Position numbers and translations under genes: made by a program. The notes beneath the pieces are model-generated. The model had not been told where the DNA came from. It made no database searches and worked only from the letters and a program-made list of their open reading frames with translations. From an uncultured beta proteobacterium (GTDB taxonomy: Bacteria > Pseudomonadota > Gammaproteobacteria > Burkholderiales > Burkholderiaceae_C): a DNA stretch of 32,435 nucleotides. Below, one piece after another: positions 1 through 9,096 of the stretch (its first letter is position 1; every line of letters begins with the position of its first letter). The stretch lies in the NCBI GenBank assembly GCA_903960915.1, contig CAJCCO010000041.1:1-32435 (forward strand), written 5' to 3'.

Positions 1-1
1 C

Positions 2-1630
2 GAAGTGCGTGGCAACCGCATGGCGCCCCAGCAGGTCAGCGCAGACATTCTGCGCAAGATGAAGAAAACCGCTGAAGACTACCTCGGCGAAGAAGTGACC
101 GAAGCCGTCATCACGGTGCCCGCTTACTTCAATGACGCGCAACGCCAAGCCACCAAAGACGCCGGCCGCATTGCGGGTCTGGACGTCAAGCGCATCATCA
201 ATGAGCCTACCGCCGCCGCGTTGGCTTTTGGCATGGACAAGAACGAAAAGGGCGATCGCAAGATTGCCGTGTATGACCTGGGTGGCGGCACGTTTGACGT
301 GTCCATCATCGAGATCGCAGACGTCGACGGTGAAAAGCAATTCGAAGTGCTCTCCACCAACGGCGACACCTTCCTGGGCGGCGAAGACTTCGACCAGCGC
401 ATCATTGACTTCATCATCACCGAATTCAAGAAAGATCAAGGCGTCGATCTGGGCAAGGACGTGCTGGCCCTGCAACGCCTGAAAGAAGCGGCCGAGAAAG
501 CCAAAATTGAACTCTCCAGCAGCTCGCAGACCGACATCAACCTGCCTTACGTGACCGCCGATGCGTCAGGCCCCAAACACCTGAACATCAAGCTGACCCG
601 CGCTAAGCTGGAGTCGCTGGTGGAAGAGCTGATTGAGCGCACGATTGTGCCAATCCGCACCGCGCTGAAAGACGCTGGCGTTACTGCGGCCGATATCAAC
701 GACGTGATTTTGGTGGGCGGTATGACCCGCATGCCCAAAGTGCAAGAAAAAGTCAAAGAGTTGTTTGGCAAAGAGCCTCGCAAAGACGTGAACCCTGACG
801 AAGCCGTGGCCGTTGGCGCCGCCATTCAGGGCCAGGTGCTCTCGGGTGACCGCAAAGACGTGTTGCTGTTGGATGTGACGCCCCTGAGCCTGGGTATTGA
901 GACCATGGGCGGTGTCATGACCAAGATGATCAACAAGAACACGACCATTCCTACCAAGTTTGCCCAGACCTTCTCCACGGCTGACGACAACCAGCCAGCC
1001 GTGACCATCAAGGTGTTTCAGGGTGAGCGTGAAATTGCCGCGGGCAACAAAATGCTGGGTGAATTTAACCTTGAGGGCATTCCACCCGCCTCGCGTGGCA
1101 CACCCCAAATTGAAGTGTCTTTTGACATTGACGCCAATGGCATTTTGCATGTGGGCGCCAAAGACAAAGGCACGGGCAAAGAGAACAAGATCACCATCAA
1201 AGCCAATACCGGCCTGTCAGAAGCCGAGATTCAGCAAATGGTGAAAGACGCCGAACTCAATGCCGCTGATGACAAGAAAAAACTTGAACTGGTGCAGGCC
1301 AAGAACCAGGCCGATGCCAGCTTGCACAGCATCAAGAAAAGCCTGACCGAATACGGCGACAAGCTCGATGCTGGCGAGAAGGAAAAAATCGAAGAAGCCA
1401 TCAAACACTTGGAAGATGCCATCAAAGGCGACGACAAGGAATCGATTGAAGCCAAGAGCACGGCCCTGTCCACTGTCAGCCAAAAGTTGGGCGAGAAAAT
1501 GTACGCCGACATGCAAGCCAAAGAAGCAGCGCAAGCGGCTGAAAGTGGTGCAGGCGCACAGGCCGGCCCATCGGCAGCGCAAGACGACAATGTCGTGGAC
1601 GCAGAAGTGAAAGAAGTCAAAAAAGGCTAA
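2..1630 (+). CDS. dnaK: Molecular chaperone DnaK (Hsp70), 5' end outside the window
   Basis: Cytoplasmic ATP-dependent chaperone that binds unfolded peptide segments in a cycle driven by DnaJ and GrpE. The reading frame is open from base 2 and has no start here. About the first hundred residues of the nucleotide-binding domain, including its first phosphate loop, lie upstream. Visible landmarks are [19 protein letters not shown], the [11 protein letters not shown] segment, the phosphate-2 loop [10 protein letters not shown], the adenosine motif [10 protein letters not shown], the interdomain linker [16 protein letters not shown], a substrate-binding beta domain and a helical lid. The acidic tail [15 protein letters not shown] is typical of proteobacterial DnaK. 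It stands directly upstream of dnaJ, the usual dnaK-dnaJ order. Identification is secure; only the N-terminus is missing. Confidence 0.98.
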   Translation, partial: EVRGNRMAPQQVSADILRKMKKTAEDYLGEEVTEAVITVPAYFNDAQRQATKDAGRIAGLDVKRIINEPTAAALAFGMDKNEKGDRKIAVYDLGGGTFDVSIIEIADVDGEKQFEVLSTNGDTFLGGEDFDQRIIDFIITEFKKDQGVDLGKDVLALQRLKEAAEKAKIELSSSSQTDINLPYVTADASGPKHLNIKLTRAKLESLVEELIERTIVPIRTALKDAGVTAADINDVILVGGMTRMPKVQEKVKELFGKEPRKDVNPDEAVAVGAAIQGQVLSGDRKDVLLLDVTPLSLGIETMGGVMTKMINKNTTIPTKFAQTFSTADDNQPAVTIKVFQGEREIAAGNKMLGEFNLEGIPPASRGTPQIEVSFDIDANGILHVGAKDKGTGKENKITIKANTGLSEAEIQQMVKDAELNAADDKKKLELVQAKNQADASLHSIKKSLTEYGDKLDAGEKEKIEEAIKHLEDAIKGDDKESIEAKSTALSTVSQKLGEKMYADMQAKEAAQAAESGAGAQAGPSAAQDDNVVDAEVKEVKKG

Positions 1631-1656
1631 GCCTTTTCACTGAAACTTGGCGCAGG

Positions 1657-1692
1657 CGCCGCGTTGAACATGAAAAAATGTTCAACGCGGCG
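1657..1692 (+). terminator. Strong hairpin between dnaK and dnaJ (attenuator or processing site)
   Basis: A perfect 15-bp inverted repeat has arms at 1657-1671 and 1678-1692 (CGCCGCGTTGAACAT and its complement) around the loop GAAAAA. It is followed by TTTGTGTTG, which is a weak U tract. It begins 26 nt after the dnaK stop and ends 28 nt before the dnaJ start. It could partly terminate transcription or protect the dnaK message from 3' decay, giving more DnaK than DnaJ. That role is inference from position. Confidence 0.7.
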
Positions 1693-1720
1693 TTTGTGTT
1701 GAAACCAGGCATACATCACC

Positions 1721-2857
1721 ATGGCAAAAAGAGATTTTTACGAAGTGCTGGGCGTTCCCAAAAACGCCTCGGACGAAGAAATTAAAAAAGCCTATCGCAA
1801 ACATGCGATGAAGCACCACCCTGACCGCAACCAGGGCGATAGCTCCAAGGTGGCAGAGGAGAAATTCAAGGAATCCAAAGAAGCCTACGAAATGCTGTCT
1901 GACCCGCAAAAGCGTGCGGCCTACGACCAGCATGGACATGCCGGTGTAGACCCCAATATGCGCGGCGGCGGTGCTGGCGGGCCTGGCGGTTTTGCCGAAG
2001 CCTTTGGCGATATTTTTGGCGATATGTTTGGCCAGCAACGCGGCCGTGCCGGCGGTGGTGGTGGGCGTCAGGTGTTCCGCGGTGGTGATCTGAGTTACGC
2101 CATGGAAGTCACCCTGGAAGAAGCCGCCAACGGCAAAGACGCGCAAATACGCATCCCCAGCTGGGAGTCTTGCGAGCCCTGCCATGGCATGGGCGCCAAA
2201 CCGGGCACACAGGTCAAAACCTGTGCTACCTGCAACGGTGCAGGCCAGGTGCAGATGCGCCAAGGATTTTTCAGCGTGCAGCAAACCTGCCCCACCTGCC
2301 GCGGCTCGGGCAAGGTCATCCCAGAACCCTGCCTGGCTTGCCAAGGGCAAGGCAAGATCAAAAAGCAAAAAACGCTTGAAGTCAAAATCCCCGCTGGTAT
2401 TGACGACGCCATGCGCATTCGCAGCGTAGGCAACGGCGAGCCCGGCACCAACGGTGGCCCCGCAGGCGATTTGTACATTGAAATTCGGCTTAAAAAGCAT
2501 GAAATATTTGAGCGCGATGGCGACGACATCCATTGTTCGGTGCCCATCAGCCTGGTCACCGCCGCTTTAGGGGGCGAGTTGGAAGTCCCCACCTTGGCGG
2601 GCAAAGCGGCGATTGATATTCCTGAAGGCACACAGCACGGCAAGCAATTCCGTCTGCGTGGCAAAGGCATCAAAGGCGTGCGCTCCAGCTATCCCGGTGA
2701 CCTGTATTGCCACATCGCCATTGAAACGCCCGTCAAACTCACCGAGCATCAGCGCAAGCTGCTGCGTGAGCTCGATGAGTCGCTCAAAAAAGGCGGCGGC
2801 AAGCATTCCCCCTCGGGTGACAGCTGGACCGATAAATTGAAAAGCTTTTTCAGTTGA
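1721..2857 (+). CDS. dnaJ: Co-chaperone DnaJ (Hsp40, type A)
   Basis: J-domain protein that delivers substrates to DnaK and stimulates its ATPase. The 378-residue product is full length for bacterial DnaJ. The J domain covers residues 1-70 with the HPD motif at 33-35. A Gly/Phe-rich linker runs about 75-125. Four CxxCxGxG zinc repeats start at Cys151, Cys168, Cys190 and Cys204. The C-terminal substrate-binding domains follow. The ATG at 1721 gives the standard start [12 protein letters not shown]; the upstream Shine-Dalgarno sequence is poor. A terminator follows at 2897, so dnaJ closes this operon. Expression is probably heat-inducible with dnaK, but the controlling promoter is not in the window. 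Confidence 0.98.
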   Translation: MAKRDFYEVLGVPKNASDEEIKKAYRKHAMKHHPDRNQGDSSKVAEEKFKESKEAYEMLSDPQKRAAYDQHGHAGVDPNMRGGGAGGPGGFAEAFGDIFGDMFGQQRGRAGGGGGRQVFRGGDLSYAMEVTLEEAANGKDAQIRIPSWESCEPCHGMGAKPGTQVKTCATCNGAGQVQMRQGFFSVQQTCPTCRGSGKVIPEPCLACQGQGKIKKQKTLEVKIPAGIDDAMRIRSVGNGEPGTNGGPAGDLYIEIRLKKHEIFERDGDDIHCSVPISLVTAALGGELEVPTLAGKAAIDIPEGTQHGKQFRLRGKGIKGVRSSYPGDLYCHIAIETPVKLTEHQRKLLRELDESLKKGGGKHSPSGDSWTDKLKSFFS

Positions 2858-2896
2858 CACAGATCAGCCGAAGTCATTTAAAGTGAACTGAGCACC

Positions 2897-2935
2897 AAGC
2901 CGCCAAACACCCAACCGGGTTTGGCGGCTTTTTTT
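2897..2935 (+). terminator. Rho-independent terminator after dnaJ
   Basis: A 12-bp inverted repeat has arms AAGCCGCCAAAC (2897-2908) and GTTTGGCGGCTT (2919-2930), followed directly by a run of T to 2935. This is a textbook intrinsic terminator 40 nt after the dnaJ stop. The next gene therefore probably has its own promoter or depends on read-through. Confidence 0.92.
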
Positions 2936-2975
2936 GGGCATAGTGAAGGCTGCTGACACAACAGGAGCTAAGCAC

Positions 2976-4340
2976 ATGGGCGTCAACCTGACTTTTCTGG
3001 GGGGCACAGGGACCGTCACCGGCTCCAAATACCTGGTGCGTTTTGGCACCGAGTGCCTGTTGGTGGACTGTGGGCTGTTCCAGGGTTACAAACTGCTGCG
3101 GCTGCGCAATTGGAAACCCCTACCCATCGCGCCCGACCAGATCAACGCCGTCTTGCTCACGCACGCCCACCTGGACCACAGCGGGTACTTACCGCTGCTG
3201 GCCAAGGAGGGGTTCTCGGGCCCGGTCTTTACAACCAGCGGCACCCGCGATCTGTGCCACATCCTGCTGCCAGACAGTGGGCATATTCAGGAAGAAGACG
3301 CCTCCTTTGCCAACCGCCACGGCATCAGCAAACACGACCCAGCCTTGCCGCTCTACACGCGACAGGACGCACTCGATTGCCTGTCACTGATCAAAACCGT
3401 GGAACTGGGGCAACCCTTTGAGCCGATTCCTGGCTGGCGAGTCACCTACTCTTCGGCCGGTCACATTCTGGGCGCGGCCAGTGTGCTGCTGGAAGTTGGA
3501 GGCCGCAGGATCTTGTTCTCGGGCGATCTCGGTCGCCCCGATGACCTCATCATGAAGCCCCCTGCTCCCCCTCCTGCAGCCGATACCGTGTTGATCGAAT
3601 CAACCTACGGCGATAGAACCCACCCCAAGGAAGATGTGCTGGCTGAGTTGGGAGCGGCTTTGAAAAAGCTGGCCAAGCGCGGCGGTATTGCCGTGCTGCC
3701 AGTCTTTGCCGTGGGCCGCGCACAAGCGATTCTGCACGCCATCAACCAATTGAAAGAACGTGGCGTTTTGCCAACCAGCCTGCCCGTTTTTCTGGACAGC
3801 CCCATGGCCGTTCACACCACCCACCTGTTTGACCGCCATCTAGGTGAACACCGCTTGAACCACCATGAGGCCAACGCGCTGACCCACTCTGCCACCATGG
3901 TCAGCACCACCGAAGAGTCGCGGGCGCTGGCTGACCGGCATGGCCCGATGGTGATTCTCTCGGCCAGCGGCATGGCCACCGGAGGGCGCGTGCTTCACCA
4001 TCTGAAGGAATATGCCGGGAACCGCAAAAACATGATCATTCTGACCGGCTACCAAGCCCCCGGTACACGCGGTGCCACGCTGGCCAGCGGCGCCACCTCG
4101 GTGCGAATCCATGGCCACGACGTGGCGGTGAACGCGGAAGTGGTGCAACTGCAGTCGGCCTCCGCCCATGCCGATGCCAACCAGCTGATGGCTTGGTTAC
4201 GGTCCATGCCGCATGCGCCGCAAGACGTTTATGTGGTGCACGGAGAGGCTGGCGCTTCAGACGAGCTGCGCAAACGTATCAAACATGAACTGGGCTGGCG
4301 CGCCACTGTGCCGGAACACGAGGCCACCTGGTCGGTTTGA
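2976..4340 (+). CDS. Metallo-beta-lactamase-fold beta-CASP protein, RNA-processing exonuclease type
   Basis: Predicted cytoplasmic zinc-dependent hydrolase of the CPSF73/Ysh1-like beta-CASP group, whose characterised members cut RNA. The 454-residue product starts MGVNLTFLGGTGTVTGSKYL. The zinc motif HAHLDHSG is at 63-70. Further landmarks are SGHIQEED, SAGHILGAAS, SGDLGR, the beta-CASP motif PVFAVGRAQ, SASGMATGGR and a late His in VVHGE. The start at 2976 was chosen over an in-frame start 42 nt upstream because AGGAG (2963-2967) lies 8 nt before it and because homologous proteins begin at this strand. The substrate is unknown, and RNA as substrate is family knowledge only. Its stop lies 131 nt before trhO. 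Confidence 0.93.
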   Translation: MGVNLTFLGGTGTVTGSKYLVRFGTECLLVDCGLFQGYKLLRLRNWKPLPIAPDQINAVLLTHAHLDHSGYLPLLAKEGFSGPVFTTSGTRDLCHILLPDSGHIQEEDASFANRHGISKHDPALPLYTRQDALDCLSLIKTVELGQPFEPIPGWRVTYSSAGHILGAASVLLEVGGRRILFSGDLGRPDDLIMKPPAPPPAADTVLIESTYGDRTHPKEDVLAELGAALKKLAKRGGIAVLPVFAVGRAQAILHAINQLKERGVLPTSLPVFLDSPMAVHTTHLFDRHLGEHRLNHHEANALTHSATMVSTTEESRALADRHGPMVILSASGMATGGRVLHHLKEYAGNRKNMIILTGYQAPGTRGATLASGATSVRIHGHDVAVNAEVVQLQSASAHADANQLMAWLRSMPHAPQDVYVVHGEAGASDELRKRIKHELGWRATVPEHEATWSV

Positions 4341-4471
4341 ATCAGTCCACCTCGCTGAAAAACTCGTCAATAATTACGCCTGATGCGCACCCTCCTCCCT
4401 TAACTCCAGTTGCCTTCAAATTAGCGGCGGCTCCAACGTCTAACCCCGACCGCTCCACTTCACCGCTGTTC

Positions 4472-5422
4472 ATGTCCAAATACCTCACCGCTGCTTTTTA
4501 CCAATTTGTTGAGCTGCCCGATTACGCCGAACTCAAGGCGCCATTGCTGGCATTTTGCGAAGCGCAACAGGTCAAAGGGCTTATTTTGCTGGCCAGTGAA
4601 GGCATTAACAGCACCCTTGCTGGCCCGCCTGAAGGGGTGCATGCGGTGCTGGCCTACCTGCGGAAAGACCCGCGCCTGGCCCAGTTGCAGCACAAGGAAG
4701 CCTGGGCTGACACGCCCCCGTTCTACCGCATGAAGGTGCGCCTGAAGCGCGAGATTGTGACCTTGGGCGTGCCTGGCATCAGCCCCACGCGCATGGCGGG
4801 AACCTACGTCAAACCGGCCGACTGGAACGCGCTGATTTCTGACCCTGACGTGGTGGTGGTGGACACCCGCAACGATTACGAAGTGGGTGTGGGCACGTTT
4901 GTGGGCGCGCTGGACCCGCACATCAAAAGCTTTGCCAAGCTCCCCGCGTGGGTGGCCCAGTCAGCCGAATTGAATCCGGCCACGGGAAAGAAGCCCAAAG
5001 TGGCGATGTTTTGCACGGGCGGTATTCGTTGCGAAAAATCGACTGCGCTCATGCGGGCCCAAGGCTACGACGAGGTCTACCACCTTGAAGGCGGCATTCT
5101 CAAGTACCTGGAAACGGTAGCCCCTGAGGACAGCTTGTGGCAGGGTGAATGCTTTGTATTTGACGAGCGTGTGTCGGTCGGCCACGGCCTGGTGGTGGGC
5201 AGCCACGGCTTGTGCCGCGCCTGCCGCCAGCCCCTGGTGCAGGCAGATCTGGCCTCGCCCCTGTTTGAGGCCGGCGTGAGCTGCCACCAATGCCACGACA
5301 GCACCAGCCAGACGCAAAAGAACAGCGCACGTGAACGCCAGCGCCAGTGGGAACTGGCCAAGGCACGCCAACAAACCCACATTGGCGCGCGACTGCCCCT
5401 TCCGGTGGCGCATGAAAACTGA
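4472..5422 (+). CDS. trhO: tRNA uridine(34) hydroxylase TrhO (rhodanese-domain, YceA/UPF0176 family)
   Basis: Rhodanese-fold enzyme; E. coli TrhO (YceA) carries out oxygen-dependent hydroxylation of uridine 34 in certain tRNAs. The 316-residue product starts MSKYLTAAFYQFVELPDYAE and continues with the conserved LASEGINSTLAG segment. The rhodanese domain includes VVVDTRNDYEVGVGTF and the active-site loop MFCTGGIRCEKST, whose first Cys is the expected catalytic residue. The C-terminal part has a Cys-rich patch (GLCRACRQP and SCHQCHDS) typical of the family. An in-frame start at 4337 would add 45 low-complexity residues and overlap the previous gene, so the ATG at 4472 is preferred. The stop overlaps the next gene by 11 nt. 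Confidence 0.93.
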   Translation: MSKYLTAAFYQFVELPDYAELKAPLLAFCEAQQVKGLILLASEGINSTLAGPPEGVHAVLAYLRKDPRLAQLQHKEAWADTPPFYRMKVRLKREIVTLGVPGISPTRMAGTYVKPADWNALISDPDVVVVDTRNDYEVGVGTFVGALDPHIKSFAKLPAWVAQSAELNPATGKKPKVAMFCTGGIRCEKSTALMRAQGYDEVYHLEGGILKYLETVAPEDSLWQGECFVFDERVSVGHGLVVGSHGLCRACRQPLVQADLASPLFEAGVSCHQCHDSTSQTQKNSARERQRQWELAKARQQTHIGARLPLPVAHEN

Positions 5423-6098
5423 CACGGGCGCACCCTACCCCGTTCTGTACTCGTTTCGGCGTTGCCCCTACGCCATGCGTGCGCGCCTGGCGCTGCGCGT
5501 GAGTCAGCAGGTGTGTGCGCTGCGTGAGGTGGTGCTGGCAGACAAGCCTGCAGCTTTGCTGGCCGCATCGCCCAAGGCCACCGTGCCCGTGCTGGTACTG
5601 CCCTCTGGCTTGGTGCCTGGTGGGTTTGAGGTGATTGAACAGAGCCTGGACATCATGCAGTGGGCGCTGCAAAGGCACGACCCCGAGCACTGGTTGCCCC
5701 ATGGTGAAGCGCTGGCACTGAGTCTGCAACTGATCGCGCAATGCGACGGCGAGTTCAAGCAGCACCTGGACCGCTACAAATACCCGCAGCGCTATGACCT
5801 GGCCCATCTTTCAGCACAGGACATGCCGCGCGAAAAAGGCGCCGCGTGGTTGAAACAGCTTGAAGCCCTGCTGCAAGTCAACACGTTCCTGACAGCCCCC
5901 CACTTCAGCCTGGCCGATGCGGCGCTGGCCCCGTTTGTGCGCCAGTTTGCCCATACCAACCCGGCTTGGTTTGCCAGTCAGCCCTGGCCCAGGCTGAACA
6001 CCTGGCTGGCCAATTTTGAAGGCTCGACAGCTTTTCAAGCGGTCATGAAAAAGCACAGTCAGTGGTCGCCAGACCAGGCTGCTGTGCTTTTTCCATGA
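5412..6098 (+). CDS. Glutathione S-transferase-like protein with glutaredoxin-type CPYA motif
   Basis: The 228-residue product has an N-terminal thioredoxin fold carrying RRCPYAMRARLAL with Cys18, then KATVPVLVLPSGLV (cis-Pro region) and an all-helical C-terminal domain. This is a GST of the Grx2-like or Cys-containing type, so glutathione-linked thiol-disulfide exchange or conjugation is likely; the substrate is unknown. The ATG at 5412 overlaps the end of trhO by 11 nt, which suggests translational coupling and removes 27 non-homologous residues that an upstream start would add. The linkage to TrhO, a cysteine-dependent enzyme, suggests but does not show a redox role for the pair. Confidence 0.88.
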   Translation: MKTDTGAPYPVLYSFRRCPYAMRARLALRVSQQVCALREVVLADKPAALLAASPKATVPVLVLPSGLVPGGFEVIEQSLDIMQWALQRHDPEHWLPHGEALALSLQLIAQCDGEFKQHLDRYKYPQRYDLAHLSAQDMPREKGAAWLKQLEALLQVNTFLTAPHFSLADAALAPFVRQFAHTNPAWFASQPWPRLNTWLANFEGSTAFQAVMKKHSQWSPDQAAVLFP

Positions 6099-6154
6099 CC
6101 TGAGCCCACAGCGTCCGGGCACATGGCCTGGGTGAGCGGTCGGACTCAATAAAT

Positions 6155-7120
6155 TTAAGCGAAGTGGGCGGCTAAAACCCGCTCCCGGGCAGCCATGTAC
6201 TGGCGCTTGATCTGGGCCACGTAGTCGGCCGTGCTCTGGATCTTGTCAATGGCGCCAATGCCCTGGCCGCAGCCCCAGATATCTTTCCAGGCTTTGGACT
6301 TGTCGCCGCCAAAGTCCATCTTGCTGGGGTCGCTCTCTGGCAGGTTTTCGGGGTCCATGCCAGCGTTGCGGATGCTGGGTGCCAGGTAGTTGACATGCAC
6401 GCCCGTGAACAGGTTGCTGTAGACGATATCGTCTGAGTTGCTGTCCACAATGGCCTGTTTGTAGGTCTCGGCGGCGCGTGCCTCGTGGGTGGCAATGAAG
6501 GCCGAGCCAATGTAGGCAAAGTCGGCACCCATCGCTTGCGCAGCCAGCACAGCATCACCCGTGGAGATCGCGCCGCTCAAGGCAACCGGGCCGTCAAACC
6601 ACTGGCGAATTTCCTGAATCAACGCAAATGGGCTCTTGACACCGGCGTGACCGCCTGCGCCTGCGGCCACGGCGATGAGGCCGTCGGCGCCCTTCTCAAT
6701 GGCTTTGTGGGCGTGTTTGTTGTTAATAATGTCGTGCAGTACCACGCCGCCGTAAGAATGAGCCGCCTCGTTGATGTCTTCGCGCGCGCCCAGCGAAGTG
6801 ATGATGATGGGCACCTTGTATTTGACGCACATGGCCATGTCGTGCGCCAAGCGGTCATTGCTTTTATGCACGATCTGATTAATGGCGAAAGGGGCCGCAG
6901 GTTTGTCGGGGTTGGCCTTGTTGTAGGCAGCCAGCGTTTCGGTGATTTCTATCAACCACTCTTCAAGTTGCTCCGCCGGGCGCGCATTGAGCGCGGGCAT
7001 GGAGCCCACCACGCCCGCGATGCACTGGGCAATGACGAGCTTGGGGTTGCTGATGATGAACAGCGGTGAGGCAATCACTGGGAAAGGCAGGTGGCTTAAA
7101 GCGCCGGGAAGCTTGGACAT
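6155..7120 (-). CDS. Nitronate monooxygenase-family flavoprotein (2-nitropropane dioxygenase-like)
   Basis: FMN-binding TIM-barrel oxidoreductase. The 321-residue product begins MSKLPGALSHLPFPVIASPLFIISNP. It contains the phosphate-binding loop region IAVAAGAGGHAGVKSPF and the segment ALSGAISTGDAVLAAQAMGADFAYIGSAF, both characteristic of the nitronate monooxygenase/NPD family. Members oxidise alkyl nitronates; some are enoyl-reductase relatives, so the true substrate is open. It lies 92 nt downstream of the acyl-CoA dehydrogenase on the same strand. Together with etfBA this suggests a role near acyl-CoA or nitro-compound catabolism. GGAG lies a few bases upstream of the ATG. Confidence 0.9.
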   Translation of the reverse strand: MSKLPGALSHLPFPVIASPLFIISNPKLVIAQCIAGVVGSMPALNARPAEQLEEWLIEITETLAAYNKANPDKPAAPFAINQIVHKSNDRLAHDMAMCVKYKVPIIITSLGAREDINEAAHSYGGVVLHDIINNKHAHKAIEKGADGLIAVAAGAGGHAGVKSPFALIQEIRQWFDGPVALSGAISTGDAVLAAQAMGADFAYIGSAFIATHEARAAETYKQAIVDSNSDDIVYSNLFTGVHVNYLAPSIRNAGMDPENLPESDPSKMDFGGDKSKAWKDIWGCGQGIGAIDKIQSTADYVAQIKRQYMAARERVLAAHFA

Positions 7121-7196
7121 GTAGTCTCCAGAAGGGGAACGTTAATTATTGACAGCAATGACACTTGCCCGTGTCGCTGGCTTGACATGGTTTGTC

Positions 7197-7216
7197 CTGA
7201 TGGCTTGGGCCATCAG
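7197..7216 (-). repeat. Short hairpin overlapping the acyl-CoA dehydrogenase stop codon
   Basis: Inverted repeat CTGATGGC (7197-7204) and GCCATCAG (7209-7216) around a 4-nt loop. It overlaps the minus-strand TGA at 7213-7215. No T run follows on either strand, so it is a weak terminator candidate at best and may only be an mRNA-stability hairpin. Confidence 0.45.
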
Positions 7217-9003
7217 AAAGACGCCAAATCGAGCGCAGTCACAGCATCAGCGCCCTCCACTATGGCGTCACGCATGCCGGGCGCTTTGGTCAGCAGGTGG
7301 TCGGCGTAAAAACGGGCGGTGGTGATCTTGGCCTGCATGAAGGCGGCGTCATGGCCTTGGGCCAGTTGATCTTGCGCCATTAGCAAGGCGCGCGCGAGTT
7401 GCCAGCCCGCCATCACGTTACCCGCCAGCAGCAGGTAGGGCACGCTGCCGGCAAATACGGCGTTAGGGCTGGCCTTGGTGTTACCCGCCACAAAATTCAC
7501 CACATCGACAAAGGCCTCACGGGCAGCGGCCAGGCGCTTGGCTACCGCGAGCGCATCGGCACTGCCGTTTTCGGTCAGCTCTTTTTCCGTGGCGGCAATT
7601 TGGGCCGCCAGGGCTTTGGCGGTCTGCCCGCCATCGCGTGCGGTTTTACGCCCCACCAGATCATTGGCCTGGATCGCAGTGGTGCCTTCATAAATGGTCA
7701 AAATTTTGGCGTCGCGGTAGTACTGGGCGCATCCGGTTTCCTCAATGAAACCCATGCCGCCGTGCACCTGCACCCCCAGCGAAGTCACCTCCAGGCTCAT
7801 CTCGGTGCTGTAGCCTTTGATGAGGGGCACCATGAATTCATAAAACGCCTGGTTCTGTTTGCGCACCTCTGCGTCTGCGTGGTGGTGTGCGGCGTCATAG
7901 GCGGCAGCAGCTACCGTGGCCATGGCACGGCAACCTTGCACATACGCGCGCATGGTCATGAGCATGCGCTTCACATCGGGGTGGTGAATGATGGGACCGC
8001 TTCCTGGCAAGGAGCCGTCCACGGGGCGGCTTTGCACGCGGTCTTTGGCAAACTGCACCGCCTTTTGGTAAGCCCGCTCGGCAATGGCAATGCCCTGCAC
8101 GCCCACGCCAAAGCGAGCGGCGTTCATCATGATGAACATGTACTCTAGGCCACGGTTTTCCTGCCCCACCAAAAAGCCCACCGCGCCACCGTGGTCGCCA
8201 TACTGCAACACGGCGGTGGGGCTGGCCTTGATGCCCATTTTGTGTTCAATGCTCACGCAATGCACATCGTTGCGCGCGCCCAGGGAGCCGTCGGGTTTGA
8301 CCATGAATTTGGGCACCACAAACAGGCTGATGCCCTTGACGCCTTCAGGCGCCCCTTGTACCCGGGCCAACACCAGATGGACGATGTTGTCGGCCATGTC
8401 GTGCTCACCCCAGGTGATGTAAATCTTGGTGCCAAATACTTTGTAGCTGCCGTCGGGTTGTGGCTCGGCGCGGGTACGCACGGCCGCCAGGTCGCTGCCG
8501 GCCTGTGGCTCGGTCAGGTTCATGGTGCCGGTCCACTCGCCACTGATGAGTTTTTCCAGGTAGGTGGCTTTGAGCTCATCGGAGCCAGCGGTCAATAAGG
8601 CCTCAATCGCGCCGTCGGTCAAGAGCGGGCACAGGGCAAAGCTCATGTTGGCGGAGTTCTGCATTTCGCCGCAAGAGGCACCAATGGTTTTTGGCAAACC
8701 CTGGCCACCAAACGCTTGGGGATGTTGCAGGCCCTGCCAGCCGCCTTGCGCAAATTGCAGGTAGGCCTCCTTGAAACCTGCGGTGGCGGTAACCACGCCA
8801 TCTTTCCAGCTCGACGGATTTTTGTCACCTTCCCAGTTCAGCGGACTGAGTACGCCCTCGTTGAACTTGGCCGCTTCTTCGAGCACGGCCTGCGCGGTCT
8901 CCAAACCCGCATCCTCAAAGCCCTCGATCTGGGCGATCTGGTCAATGTTGGCCAGATGTTGGATGTTGAACAGCATGTCTTTGATAGGGGCCACATAGCT
9001 CAT
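7213..9003 (-). CDS. Acyl-CoA dehydrogenase, long form with extra C-terminal domain
   Basis: FAD enzyme that oxidises an acyl-CoA to the 2-enoyl-CoA and passes electrons to ETF. The 596-residue product is longer than short-chain enzymes (about 380) and matches the DmdC/FadE-like group with a C-terminal helical extension. Landmarks are MNLTEPQAGSDLAAVRTRA (FAD/substrate motif), GTKIYITWGEHDMADN, GGMGFIEETGCAQYYRDAKI and the active-site YEGTTAIQ, whose Glu is the expected catalytic base. The ATG at 9003 has GGAG 7 nt upstream; an in-frame start at 9024 adds only seven residues. It lies just downstream of etfBA but behind a terminator. Chain-length preference cannot be read from the sequence. 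Confidence 0.94.
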   Translation of the reverse strand: MSYVAPIKDMLFNIQHLANIDQIAQIEGFEDAGLETAQAVLEEAAKFNEGVLSPLNWEGDKNPSSWKDGVVTATAGFKEAYLQFAQGGWQGLQHPQAFGGQGLPKTIGASCGEMQNSANMSFALCPLLTDGAIEALLTAGSDELKATYLEKLISGEWTGTMNLTEPQAGSDLAAVRTRAEPQPDGSYKVFGTKIYITWGEHDMADNIVHLVLARVQGAPEGVKGISLFVVPKFMVKPDGSLGARNDVHCVSIEHKMGIKASPTAVLQYGDHGGAVGFLVGQENRGLEYMFIMMNAARFGVGVQGIAIAERAYQKAVQFAKDRVQSRPVDGSLPGSGPIIHHPDVKRMLMTMRAYVQGCRAMATVAAAAYDAAHHHADAEVRKQNQAFYEFMVPLIKGYSTEMSLEVTSLGVQVHGGMGFIEETGCAQYYRDAKILTIYEGTTAIQANDLVGRKTARDGGQTAKALAAQIAATEKELTENGSADALAVAKRLAAAREAFVDVVNFVAGNTKASPNAVFAGSVPYLLLAGNVMAGWQLARALLMAQDQLAQGHDAAFMQAKITTARFYADHLLTKAPGMRDAIVEGADAVTALDLASF

Positions 9004-9053
9004 GAGGAATCTCCAGAACAACAAATAAAAATTGGCGCCACCTGATCTGGCGC

Positions 9054-9084
9054 GAAAAAAAAGGGCATCGCAAGCGATGCCCTT
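9054..9084 (-). terminator. Rho-independent terminator after etfA
   Basis: A near-continuous inverted repeat has arms 9061-9071 and 9074-9084 (AAGGGCATCGC and its complement). On the minus strand it is followed by an uninterrupted T run (A run at 9055-9062 on the plus strand). It lies 13 nt after the etfA stop. It separates etfBA from the acyl-CoA dehydrogenase, which must then use read-through or its own promoter. A smaller inverted repeat (9035-9040 and 9048-9053) follows it. Confidence 0.92.
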
Positions 9085-9096
9085 GTTGGTCTGCGC

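Noticed and set aside
566..1150. Long minus-strand open frame (194 codons) inside dnaK
   Set aside because: It is antisense to a highly conserved gene, in the register that stays open in GC-biased coding DNA, and its composition (His/Gly/Val-rich) is not protein-like.
2934..2975. In-frame upstream start for the beta-CASP gene
   Set aside because: The first start falls inside the dnaJ terminator T run; the ATG at 2976 has a proper AGGAG site.
5100..5807. Minus-strand 235-codon open frame across trhO and the transferase-like gene
   Set aside because: It is antisense to two well-supported genes, with low-complexity composition and no motifs.
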